The notes beneath the pieces are model-generated. The model was not told where the DNA came from and ran no database searches. It saw only the letters and a program-made list of their open reading frames with translations. The position numbers and the translations under genes are program-made. Positions 1 through 10,414 of a stretch of 64,000 bases of DNA are shown piece after piece (position 1 is the stretch's first letter; each line of letters starts with the position of its first letter). The DNA comes from Gentiana macrophylla (lineage: Eukaryota > Streptophyta > Magnoliopsida > Gentianales > Gentianaceae): assembly GCA_026214975.1 (NCBI GenBank), contig CM047817.1, positions 58,834,246 to 58,898,245 of the forward strand, read 5' to 3'.

Positions 1-798
1 TTCATGGATGACTTTCGATCTATGGAGACGATTTTGATGAAATTTTAAAGAATCTAGATATGGTACTCCAACGCGTTGTGTTGAGAAAATCTGGTGCTTA
101 ATCGGGAGAAATGCCATTTTCTAGTCGAAGAAGGATTGTTTTGGGACACAAGGTGTCCAAAGTGATGGTATTCAGGTGGATAAGGCTAAAGTAGAAGCCA
201 TTGAGAAAATGTCGTACCCGAAGACAGTGAAGGAGGTACGAGGATTTCTGGGACATGTTGGCTTCTATCGACGTTTCATTAAAGACTTTTCGACGATAGC
301 AAAGCCGTTATCCAACCTGCTTAAAGAGGAAGTGGAGTTCTTGTTTGATGAGAAATGTAAGACAACTTTTAACAAACTTAAAGGATAAGCTAACCAATTG
401 TGCCCCATTTTAATCGCGCCCGATCGACTAAACCTTTTGAATTAATGTGCGATGCCTCTTACTACGCAGTGGGCGCAGTTCTAGGGCAGAGAATTGACAA
501 AAAGTTCAGGCCGATTTACTATGCGAGCCGCACCTTGAACCCGGCTCAATGCAATTACGCCACTACCGAGAAGGAATTCTTGGCAGTCGTTTTTGCTATT
601 GACAAATTCGGTTATCTTTTAGGGTCCAAAGTGGTGGTGTGGACGGATCACGCAAAGACTTTACGCTACCTTATGGGCAAAGCGACGCTAAACCAAGGTT
701 ACTCAGATGGATTCTGATACTACAGGAATTTGACCTTGAAATTAAGGACAAGAAAGGTAGTGATAATGTTGTGGCTGACCACTTATCTCGCCTAGTGA
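1..798 (+). pseudogene. Athila-type reverse transcriptase end and RNase H (element A, broken)
   Basis: C-terminal part of a Ty3/gypsy polyprotein entering from the left edge. The end of the reverse transcriptase palm and thumb is visible (FMDDF at the very start, then EKCHFLVEE and [13 protein letters not shown]), followed by an RNase H domain with its acidic residues in MCDAS, TEKEF, VVWTDH and VVADHLSR. These copy element RNA into DNA and degrade the RNA strand inside the virus-like particle. The wording matches the Athila branch and is paralogous to the minus-strand copies near 10.4-11.3 and 53.2-54.1 kb. The frame shifts several times (before 176, around 388-400 and around 650-700), so no intact protein is possible. 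The integrase remnant follows directly. Confidence 0.9.
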
Positions 799-2450
799 AC
801 GAGGGTGGCGAAGTCCCTAAGGAGATAGGCATTGACTTTCCGACTGAGCAATTAATGAAGCTAGAAACTTTGAGGCCGTGGTATGCTGATTACGTTAACT
901 ACTTAGCAAGTGGGCATTTAGAAGATATGACGTATCAGGAAAATAAGAAATTTTTCAGCGACTTAAAGTATCTTGTTTGGGAGGATCCATATCTGTTTAA
1001 AGTCTGCAAGGACGGGTTGCTTAGAAGGTGCGTTCCGGAGCATGAACAATTGGATATTCTGGAGCAATGTCATAGTGGTCCCGCTGGTGGACACTACGGA
1101 GCACCTAAGACAGTCACAAAAATCCTTCAAGCTGGTTTTTACTAGCCTACCTTGTTTAAAGATGCTTAAGCCTTTTGCAAAGGCTGTGATAAATGCCAAA
1201 GAGTAGGGAGACTCAGTAATAGGATGGAGATGCCTTTGAGGCCTATCTTGGAGTGTGAAGTTTTTGACGTCTGGGGCATTGATTTTATGGGACCGTTCCC
1301 ATCATCATGCTCTAACAAATATATTCTGGTCTGTGTGGACTATGTTTCCAAGTGGGTAGAGGCCATAGCCACCCAAACCAATGATCACAAAGTTGTAAAG
1401 AAATTCTTGCAAAAGGATATCTTTACTAGATTTGGCTTTCCTAGAGCCCTTATCAGTGATGATGGTTCGCATTTCTGTAATGCACCACTGGATAAAATTC
1501 TTGAGAAGTATGGTGTCAAGCATAGAATTGGTACACCATACCACCCCCAAACCAGTGGTCAAGTCGAGGTAAGCAACAGAAGTCTAAAACGGATTTTGGA
1601 GAAAACGGTGAATTCCAATAGATCCAACTGGAGTCTGAAGTTGGACGACGCACTTTGGGCTTATCGCACTGCGTTCAAGACCCCGATGGGCACGTCACCC
1701 TTCCAAATGGTCTATGGCAAAGCTTGCCATTTACCAGTCGAGCTTGAGCACAGAGCCCTCTTGGGCTATTAAATTCTTGAATTTTGATAGCCAACTCGTG
1801 GGGAAAAGAGGTTATTACAATTAAATGAGCTCGATTTAATTTAGACTCAGAGCATATGAGAATTCGAGAATCGTGAAGGAAAGAACGAAGGCACTCCACG
1901 ATGCTAAGATTAAAGATCGGGAATTCAAAGTGGGAGACATGGCTTTGTTTGATAACACCAGGCTCCATCTTTTTCGGGTAAGCTTAAATCTAGATGGTCC
2001 GCCCCTTTGAGATTCTTGATGTTCATCCTGGGGAGCCATTACGTTGAAAGGGTACCGCGATCAACCGTTCAAAGTCAATGGTCACAGGATTAAGAAGTAC
2101 TTTGGGCAACCCAAGGAAAAGCTCAAGTCCTATACTTTCAAAGGAGAAATGAAACGGTTGAGTCGTTTATTTGTGAAGAGATTCCATCCGACTTCTTTGG
2201 AGTGGATGAGGACGTTTATACCCCTATCCTTGCAGATCTTTTCACAATGCTTCGAGCTGTTAGCATACCTCGGCGAGATCCGAGAAACAAGAACAAGAAG
2301 AAAAGAGTCGGTGTTGTCGGAGAGAAAAATTTCATGATCTTCTCGCAAGACTTGACTTGTTGTTGTGGCGAAAACCTTTTCCGTCCTAGTCATTCTAATT
2401 CTGTCGGAGAAGTGGTTAGCCTCAAACCCAAGTGGCCTGATCCAGGTTGA
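799..2450 (+). pseudogene. Athila-type integrase (element A, broken)
   Basis: Integrase inserts the element cDNA into the chromosome. In order: the N-terminal HHCC zinc-binding region ([12 protein letters not shown], then CKGCDKCQ), broken by a TAG after QAGFY at 1143-1145; the DDE core in a 182-residue open stretch (1224-1772) with aspartates in [12 protein letters not shown] and [10 protein letters not shown] and the glutamate in [13 protein letters not shown]; then a frame-shifted C-terminal GPF-type region (FKVNGHRIKKYFGQPKEK). No chromodomain is visible, as expected outside the chromoviruses. The core differs from the ATH-1 integrase at several residues, so the two are independent copies rather than mirror images. 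The frame ends in a stop after KPKWPDPG, the same ending as in ATH-2. Confidence 0.92.
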
Positions 2451-2560
2451 CTTGGTTTACTGTGTCAAGCTAATGACAATAAAGAAGCGCTCCTAGGAGG
2501 CAGCCTAGTCTTTTAAGTATTTCTTTTTAGTTCAGTTTTTAGGTTATTAGGAATAAAACC

Positions 2561-2761
2561 TTGGTGAGTTGTGTGTTGGTTATCCTTGTCCTATTTGTGG
2601 TTGTTTTATGTGTATACATGTTCACTCATATACCCCGTATACCCCGAGATTATCTGTTATGTCAAGTGTTGCAGATACGTTTGAGCAGGTTTGCACGTTA
2701 TTACTTTCAATGTTGTCTGTTCCTGATACGAGTGCAGCGGTTTATTCATGCTCCGGCCTGA
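2561..2761 (+). CDS. hypothetical small hydrophobic ORF after integrase (element A)
   Basis: A 66-codon open frame 110 bases after the integrase stop. The first 20 or so residues are strongly hydrophobic (VLVILVLFVVVL), like a membrane segment or signal anchor, followed by a conserved block (YMFTHIP, PRDY, LLCQVLQI). The same block lies at the same place in ATH-2 (51458-51694, ATG start) and ATH-1 (8448-8648, frame changed). Here the ATG position reads TTG, so it may not be translated. Some Athila elements have an env-like gene after pol and this could be a relic, but no envelope domain is recognisable and similarity by descent alone may explain the conservation. Confidence 0.25.
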   Translation: MVSCVLVILVLFVVVLCVYMFTHIPRIPRDYLLCQVLQIRLSRFARYYFQCCLFLIRVQRFIHAPA

Positions 2762-2850
2762 CCACTGTCAACCTACAGCCCGACAATCATTTTGACAACC
2801 AGCTAAGTATTCTTTTCTTTTATTTGCACATTCTGAGGACATAATGTGAT

Positions 2851-2866
2851 TTAAGTGTGGGGGGGT
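2851..2866 (+). other. internal polypurine-tract-like sequence
   Basis: TTTAAGTGTGGGGGGG followed by TGTCTA, nearly identical to the true 3' PPT of this element at 3907-3921 but 1.05 kb upstream. The tract recurs in ATH-2 (51388-51404, minus) and, degraded, in ATH-1 (8341-8354). It could serve as a second plus-strand primer during reverse transcription; this is inference. Confidence 0.6.
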
Positions 2867-3906
2867 GTCTACATTGGGTATGCTATGTTATCATGCTATA
2901 TTTTTGAAAAGTGAGTAAATGTGATTTTCTCGAAAATTTTAAAATTTTTCAAAGCAAACTTGGATAATTGTAAATCTTGAGCATGTAATTGAAACAAAGG
3001 CTTGCTAGTTGTAGTTTCCTGACGATGATTGTCTGTAACTTCTGTGAGATAGTTATAGCATGTTTTACTGATTTGAGATAGTATTCATTTCACACTCACG
3101 TAAGCCTTTGATATTGAAGCAAGAATTTTGAACTGTATCCTTTCACTATTTTAGTGATTTATCTTAGAGAGATTTGTTCTTAATAGTAACAGTGAAGTGA
3201 TACCTAAGTTCGGAAAGCGTACTGTGAATATCTGAAAGTTTGAATGTGATAAGTGAAACGTGATTAAGTCTTTGAAATAGTAATAAATTGTTTACTTGAG
3301 GTGTTATGCTCAGTGGTCTGTGTTTACTAGAAATATTTTTTTTACCACTGCCAGCCAGAAATCTCTAAGTAATCACATGATTAAATGGTATGTCGGAAGC
3401 TAGTCGATGATTGGAGTGAGGTAGGGTATTATCTCGAAATGTCCTATACCACTATGATGACTAAAAGCTCACGACAGTTAGAAGAAGCTACTTTATGATT
3501 TGAGTAAGGTAGGGTGTTATCACGAAACATCCTATTCTACTATGATGGGTACGAGCTCATTCTAATCTGCGTATAAAAATTAAATTAAAGACTTGGTTAT
3601 CGTTAATCTTATACCTAGTATAAACTGAAAGATATGCTGTAGGGATTATCCTACTGAGTGCTCGGGAAGACTTTGTGTGGAGCAATTCATGTCTCATACC
3701 TAGGATAGTCATTAAATTGTTTGAAAAGATATTTGTTTGAAAGGATTGTGGAGATTGAAAAGGGCTTGTTACACACACCGAATCTATCTCTATGTTGGTA
3801 TTACTTGCTATAGTTGTTGTAAAATTTGTTACGTGAGTTAGGGATCTATTTGGATTACATATAAAGTGAGCTAGTTTTGATTGTTTTGTTCGGGACGAAC
3901 AAAAGT
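2867..3906 (+). other. 3' untranslated region of element A
   Basis: Non-coding stretch between the internal PPT-like tract and the true PPT. It is shared, with divergence, by the second unit at 4977-5930, by ATH-1 and by ATH-2. No gene is seen. It contains a two-copy 88-base repeat, listed separately. Confidence 0.7.
3407..3548 (+). repeat. 88-base-period direct repeat in the 3' UTR
   Basis: Two imperfect copies, 3407-3460 and 3495-3548, each beginning ATGATT-GAGT and containing AGGTAGGGT-TTATC. In the duplicated unit downstream they are collapsed to one hybrid copy (about 5518-5572), as expected from recombination between the copies. Two-copy versions are kept in ATH-1 (about 7745-7890). 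Confidence 0.75.
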
Positions 3907-3921
3907 TTAAGTGTGGGGAGT
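3907..3921 (+). other. polypurine tract of element A
   Basis: Purine-rich TTAAGTGTGGGGAGT immediately before the TG of the LTR at 3922; the primer site for plus-strand DNA synthesis. The same tract lies before the LTR starts at 5946 and, on the minus strand, at 50390-50405. Confidence 0.85.
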
Positions 3922-4974
3922 TGTTTACGACTAATTTTACGGTTTTTATCGAGTTATTTCGTAACATTATCTTCCATGTTTTAGTGATTCTTATAGAAAA
4001 TTACTCGCCAAAAGGATAAACTGAGCAAATGAGTTTTAAAGATAATAAATTGCAAAAGTGGCTGATTTATGTGTTCTTATCGTTGGTTTTATGTTTATTT
4101 GGATGTTGTTACACTTTGCAATATTTTGGATATCTTGTAGATGCATATCTTCGGTCTAAAAGAGGTGTTTAGAGGGTTAGAAGAAGATGCCACAAGTTTA
4201 CGAGTTCAACGGAGCAAATTTTCCTAAGTACTTAAATCGTTACATATTTTCGATAGAGATTTGACCCAGCTTAGAGGCATTTTCAGGGGAGGACTTCTTC
4301 ATGAAAATTGTAGATCTTTGAAAGAGCTTTCCAACGCACTTTGAATTACGTCAAATCGGACTTCTACAACTCAAATGGTGGTCAAGTGGGTAATCAATTT
4401 GGGTAAGTGGAAAATCCCAAAATATACTCGTAATACGACGGGCTAATCAATTTGGGTAAGTGGAAAATCCCAAATATACTCGTAATAATGACGGGCTAAT
4501 CAAAAATGTTTTTGAAGAAGAGTCCTTAATGAAAGTTGTAGAGTTTTCCGAGAGCTTTTTTGGACATTCGGATCATAATTTTGGAGGTCTACAACTCAAG
4601 ATATGAATTTTAGAAGTTTTATTCCAATAAATATCTAATCGAACGGACGTCCAGGAGGTCAACAGAGCGGCCGACATACATAATTTTTTTCAGCCGCCTC
4701 TCAACTCTATTTAAGCAAAGAGCAATACCCAACCCTAAGACAACCAATTCATTCACACAAAATTTAGAGGAGCAGCCGAGCTTTATCAAAAAAGAAGATG
4801 ATTTCTTCCCATCCAATGATCACGATTAACATCATGGTTGTTGGCTAAGCACATCGCGGTGGGACAACGGATGGAACCGATCAACATCAACACCAACTAG
4901 AGAGATTTTTGCTACATGTTTAGTGAGTAAAGTTATAATTTTTCATCAATTGGATATTGTTTTTTATCGTTTAC
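3922..4974 (+). repeat. truncated 3' LTR of element A (U3 type X)
   Basis: Starts TGTTTACGAC right after the PPT and runs into a TATA-like CTATTTAAG near 4708. It stops at 4974, without the R-U5 part and the terminal CA, where it joins a second copy of the 3' region. By alignment with the inverted LTR at 6535-7658 it lacks about the last third of the LTR. Its U3 core is quite different from the GGACGCCCGTCC-rich U3 of ATH-2, so it represents a second LTR subtype. Confidence 0.8.
4391..4496 (+). repeat. 53-base tandem repeat inside LTR
   Basis: Two near-identical 53-base units beginning TAATCAATTTGGGTAAG. The inverted LTR has the same two-copy repeat (about 7083-7188), while the duplicated unit near 6412-6465 has only one copy. 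Confidence 0.85.
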
Positions 4975-4976
4975 GT

Positions 4977-6475
4977 GGTGTCTAAATTGGGTATGCTATG
5001 TTATCATGCTATATTTTTGAAAAGTGAGTAAATGTGATTTTCTCGAAAATTTTAAAAATTTTCAAAGCAAACTTGGATAATTGTAAATCTTGAGCATGTA
5101 ATTGAAACAAAGGCTTGCTAGTTGTAGTTTCCTGACGATGATTGTCTGTAACTTCTGTGAGATAGTTATAGCATGTTTTACTGATTTGAGATAGTATTCA
5201 TTTCACACTCACGTAAGCCTTTGATATTGAAGCAAGAATTTTGAACTGTATCCTTTCACTATTTTAGTGATTATCTTAGAGAGATTTGTTCTTAATAGTA
5301 ACAGTGAAGTGATACCTAAGTTCGGAACGCGTACTGTGAATATCTGAAAGTTTGAATGTGATAAGTGAAACGTGATTAAGTCTTTGAAATAGTAATAAAT
5401 TGTTTACTTGAGGTGTTATGCTCAGTGGTCTGTGTTTACTAGAAAAATAATTTTTACCACTGCCAGCCAGAAATCTCTAAGTAATCACATGATTAAATGG
5501 TATGTCGGAAGCTAGTCGATGATTGGAGTGAGGTAGGGTATTATCTCGAAACATCCTATTCTACTATGACGGGTACGAGCTCATTCTAATCTGCGTATAA
5601 AAATTAAATTAAAGACTTGGTTATCGTTAATCTTATACCTAGTATAAATCGAAAGATATGTTGTAGGATTATCCTACCGAGTGCTCGGGAAGAATTTGTG
5701 TGGAGCAATTCTTTGTCTATACCTAGGATAGTCATTAAATTGTTTGAAAATATATTTGTTTGAAAGGATTTTGGAGATTGAAAAGGGCTTGTTACACACA
5801 CCGAATCTATCTCTATGTTGGTATTACTTGCTATAGTTGTTGTATATTTTGTTACGTGAGTTAGGGATCTATTTGGATTACATATAAAGTGAGCTAGTTT
5901 TGATTGTTTTGTTCGGGACGAACAAAAGTTTAAGTGTGGGGGAGTTGTTTACGACTAATTTACGGTTTTTATCGAGTTATTTCGTAACATTATCTTCCAT
6001 GTTTTAGTGATTCTTATAGAAAATTACTCGCCAAAAGGATAAATCGAGCAAATGAGTTTTAAAGATAATAAATTGCAAAAGTGGGTGATTTATGTGTTCT
6101 TATCGTTGGTTTTATGTTTATTTGGATGTTGTTACACTATGCAATATTTTGGATATCTTGTAGATGCATATCTTCGGTCTAAAAGAGGTGTTTAGAGGGT
6201 TAGAAGAAGATGCCACAAGTTTACGAGTTCAACGGAGCAAATTTTCCTAAGTACTTAAATCGTTACATATTTTCGACGGAGATTTGACCCAGCTTAGAGG
6301 CATTTTCAGGGGAGGACTTCTTCATGAAAATTGTAGATCTTTGAAAGAGCTTTCCAACGCACTTTGAATTACGTCAATCGGACTTCTACAACTCAAATGG
6401 TGGTCAAGTGGGTAATCAATTTGGGTAAGTGGAAAATCCCGAAATATACTCGTAATACGACGGGCTAATCAAAAA
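4977..6475 (+). repeat. duplicated 3' UTR-PPT-LTR unit
   Basis: Almost the same sequence as 2864-4440: 3' UTR, PPT (ending at 5945) and LTR from 5946, truncated at about 6475. The copy starts at GGTGTCTAAATTGGG, exactly the base position that follows the internal PPT-like tract in the first copy. Its left neighbour is the broken LTR end at 4974. It carries no gene. Confidence 0.8.
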
Positions 6476-6534
6476 TAAAAAAAAAATTAAAAAAAAAATT
6501 AAAAATTAAAAAAAAATTTTTTTTTTTTTTTTGG
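6470..6534. repeat. A/T low-complexity junction between two facing LTRs
   Basis: Runs of A with isolated T, then a run of T, separating the truncated + strand LTR on the left from the truncated minus-strand LTR on the right. It forms the centre of a large inverted repeat whose arms are about 4977-6475 and 6535-8340. It could be a real breakpoint or a poorly resolved assembly join. Confidence 0.7.
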
Positions 6535-7658
6535 TCACAACTTGAACAATATTTTTATATAAATTCAAAGCATAAAAGATGGTTTCATCGATCTCTCGAT
6601 TCGAATAAAACGTAAACGATAAAAAACAATATCCAATTGATGAAAAATTATAACTTTACTCACTAAACATGTAGCAAAAATCTCTAGTTGGTGTTGATGT
6701 TGATCGGTTCCATCCGTTGTCCCACCGCTGATGTGCTTAGCCAACAACCATGATGTTAATCGTGATCATTGGATGGGAAGAAATCATCTTCTTTTTTGAT
6801 AAAGCTCGGCCGCTCCTCTAAATTTTGTGTGAATGAATTGGTTGTCTTAGGGTTGGGTATTTGCCGCTTAAATAGAGTTGAGAGGCGGCTGAAAAATTAT
6901 GTATGTCGGCTGCTACTGGTGACCTCCTGGACGTCCGCTCGATTAGATATTTATTGGAATAAAACTTCTAAAATTCATATCTTGAGTTGTAGACCTCCAA
7001 AATTATGATCCGAATGTCCAAAAAAGCTCTCGGAAAACTCTACAACTTTCATTAAGGACTCTTCTTCGTAAAACGCGTTTTTGATTAGCCCGTCAGATTA
7101 CGAGTATATTTCGGGATTTTCCACTTACCCAAATTGATTAGCCCGTCAGATTACGAGTATATTTCGGGATTTTCCACTTACCCAAATTGATTACCCACTT
7201 GACCACCATTTGAGTTGTAGAAGTCCGATTGACGTAATTCAAAGTGCGTTGGAAAGCTCTTTCAAAGATCTACAATTTTCATGAAGAAGTCCCCTGAAAA
7301 TGCCTCTAAGCTGGGTCAAATCTCCGTCGAAAATATGTAACGATTTAAGTACTTAGGAAAATTTGCTTCGTTGAACTCGTAAACTTGTGGCATCTTCTTC
7401 TAACCCTCTAAACACCTCTTTTAGACCGAAGATATGCATCTACAAGATATCCAAAATATTGCAAAGTGTAACAACATCCAAATAAACATAAAATCAACGA
7501 TAAGAACACATAAATCAGCCACTTTTGCAATTTATTATCTTTAAAACTCATTTGCTCAGTTTATCCTTTTGGCGAGTAATTTTCTATAAGAATCACTAAA
7601 ACATGGAAGATAATGTTACGAAATAACTCGATAAAAACCGTAAAATTAGTCGTAAACA
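6535..7658 (-). repeat. truncated 3' LTR at the left end of ATH-1 (U3 type X)
   Basis: In + orientation it ends GTCGTAAACA, the mirror of the LTR start TGTTTACGAC. The expected PPT next to it is missing: about 285 bases relative to element A, including the PPT, are deleted, and the LTR abuts CATATCATTCGG. The R-U5 end is also lost at the A/T junction. Confidence 0.8.
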
Positions 7659-8877
7659 CATATCATTCGGTTTATACTGGGTATAAGGTCAATGATAACA
7701 AAGTCTTGAGTTTATTCTTTTTTTTGACGCACATCAGAATGAGCTATCATCCGTCATAGTAGAATAGGATGTTTCGGGATAACACCCTACCTTACTCAAA
7801 TCATAGGGTAGCTTTTCCTGACTATCGTGAGCTTTTGGTCATCATAGTGGAATAGGATATTTCGAGATAATGCCCTACCGCACTCCAATCATTAACCAGC
7901 TTCCGACATACCCCTTTATTTATTTTTTATATTTTTTTCAAGACATTAGTTACGTTTCACTTATCACATTCAAACCTTCAGATATTCACAGTGCACGTTC
8001 TGAACTTAGGTGTTACTTCACTGTTACTATTAAGACCAAATTTCTCTAAGATAAATCACTAAAATAGTGAAGGATACAGTTCAAAATTTTTGCTTCAATA
8101 TCAAAGGCTTTCGTGAGTGTGAAATGAATACTATCTCAAATCAGTAAAAGCATGCTATAATTATCTCTCAAAGTCACATAAAATCATTGTCAGGAAACTA
8201 CAACTAGCAAGCCATTTGTTTCAATTACATGCTCAAGATTTACAATTATCCAAGTTTACTTTGAAAAATTTTAAAATTGTCGAGAAAATCACATTTACTC
8301 ATTGCCATAAATATAGCATGATAACATACCCAATTTAGACACTTCACACTTAAATCACATGATGTCCTCGAATGTGCAAATAAAAGAAAAGAATACTTAG
8401 TTTGGTTCAAAGTGGTTGTCGGTCAGAGGTTGACAAAGTGGTCGCCGTTACATGAATGAACCACTGCAGCTCGTATCACAAACAGACAACACTAAAAGTG
8501 ATAACTGGCAAAAACCGCACAATAGTATCTGCAACACTCGACATAGCATATAATCTCGGGGTACAAGGGGTATATGAGTAAACATGAATGCACACAGAAA
8601 TGGGCAAATAAAGCATTCACAAATAGGACAGGGATAACCAACACACAAATCACCATGCTTTTATTCCTAATGCCCTAAAAACTTAACTAAAAAGTAACTT
8701 AAAAGACTAAGTCGCCTCCTAGAGCGCTTTCTTTATGTCGTTAGCTTGACATGATTTCAAAGTTAACCCGGATCGGGCCACTGGTTTACTTCGCCACTTC
8801 TTCATCGGAATCAGAATGAAGGACATGGGTGTGGCATAATGAAAGAACAAGTCAAGTGCTCTACTAAGTGTTTGAAC
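7659..8877 (-). other. 3' untranslated region of ATH-1
   Basis: Homologous to 2451-3636 of element A in inverted orientation. It includes the 88-base repeat pair (about 7745-7890), a degraded internal PPT (8341-8354) and a frame-changed copy of the hydrophobic small ORF (8448-8648). Over 7.7-8.3 kb it resembles element A more than ATH-2. No gene is convincing. Confidence 0.65.
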
Positions 8878-10328
8878 TTAACTCTCCGTGATAGCACTCG
8901 ACTCTTCTTTATCTTGTTCTCTGCGCGCAGTTAAGCTTAGGTATACCGACATGTTCGAAGTCTTGGAAGAAGGGTCCTCGCGGGTAAATGTAGAAACGTC
9001 ATCATCCAAATGAAAGAATTCAGATGGGATCTCATCGCAGATCGGAATATCAGTCGTTTCAACCCTCTTTTGAAAGTACAGGGTCTCAGATTTTTCTTTT
9101 GGTTGGCCAAAATATTTTTTGAGTCTTTGACCATTTACCTTAAAGGGTTGATTATCATACCCGTTTAACGTGATCGCTCCACTTGGATTGACATCGAGAA
9201 TCTCAAATGGGCCAGACCATCTAGATTTGAGCTTACCGGCAAACAGATGGAGCCTGGTATTATAAAGCAAAGCCATATCACCCACTTTGAATTCTCGATC
9301 CTTGATTTTAGCATCATGGAGTACCTTAGTTCTTTCCTTACTGATTCTGGCATTCTCATATGCTCTGAGTCTAATTCGTCGAGTTCATTTAATTGCAATA
9401 ACCTCGTTTCCCCACAGAGTTGGCTATCGAAATTCAAGAATTTAATGGCCTAGTAAGCTCTGTGTTCAAGCTCGACTGGTAAATGGCATGCCTTGCCATA
9501 AACCATTTGGATGGGTGACATGCCCATAGGGGTCTTAAATGCAGTGCGATAGGCCCAAAGCGCGTCATCCAACTTTAGACTCCAGTTGGATCTGTTTGCG
9601 TTCACGGTCTTTTCTAGAATCCTTTTAAGGCTCCGGTTGCTTACCTCGACTTGGCCACTTGTTTGGGGATGATACGGTGTACCGATTTTATGTTTGACAC
9701 CATATTTATCAAGAATTTTATCAAGCGGCGCGTTGCAAAAATGAGTACCTTCATCACTAATGAGGGCTCTAGGACAGCCGAATCTAGTGAAGATATTCTT
9801 TTGCAAGAATTTCTTCACAACTTTGTGATCATTAGTTTGGGTGGCTATTGCCTCCACCCACTTGGAAACGTAGTCTACACAGACGAGAATGTATTTATTG
9901 GAGCATGAAGATGGGAAAGGGCCCATGAAATCAATGCCCCACACGTCGAAGACTTCGCATTCCAGAATGGGCCTAAGTGGCACTTCCATCCTATTACTTT
10001 GCCTCCCAATCCTCTGGCACCTATCGCAACCTTTACAAAAGGCTTCTGCATCTTTAAAAAGAGTTGGCCAATAAAATCCAACTTGGAGGATTTTTGCAAC
10101 GATCTTGGTGTTCCGTAGTGTCCTCTGCGGGACCACTATGACATTGCTCGAGAATATCCCATTGCTCATGTTCCGGAACACACCTTCTAAGCAACCCGCC
10201 TTCTGGACCTTGAACAAATAAGGATCCTCCCACACGAGATACTTTAAATCGTAAAAGAACTTCTTCCTCTCACGACACGTCATTTCCTCTAAATGCCCAC
10301 TTGCTAAATAGTTTGGCGTAATCAGCAT
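8878..10328 (-). pseudogene. Athila-type integrase (ATH-1)
   Basis: A 292-residue open stretch (10328 to 9450) holds most of the integrase. The zinc-binding end is damaged: the histidine block before [11 protein letters not shown] is frame-changed, reading [13 protein letters not shown] where element A has [11 protein letters not shown]. The DDE core is intact, with aspartates in [12 protein letters not shown] and [10 protein letters not shown] and the glutamate in [14 protein letters not shown] frame change near 9450 separates the C-terminal domain, which continues at 9285-8878 with LKSRWSGPFEILDVNPSG, the GPF signature of Ty3/gypsy integrases. No chromodomain is seen. The enzyme would integrate Athila cDNA. 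The sequence is closer to ATH-2 than to element A, consistent with a type-Y internal region joined to a type-X 3' end. Confidence 0.92.
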
Positions 10329-10414
10329 CCCGGCCTAATCTGTATCAAGCTTCATCAATTGCTCAAGAGGGAAATCGATGCCTATTTCCTTGTCATTTTC
10401 GCCACCCTCATTTA

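Noticed and set aside
2451..3921. A full envelope gene after Athila integrase.
   Set aside because: Only one short hydrophobic frame is open; no signal peptide plus transmembrane pair or glycoprotein-like length.
4977..8340. The inverted repeat as a recent hairpin duplication of one element.
   Set aside because: Integrase and RT of the two arms differ at many residues, and the 3' UTR and LTR deletions differ, so the arms are independent copies.
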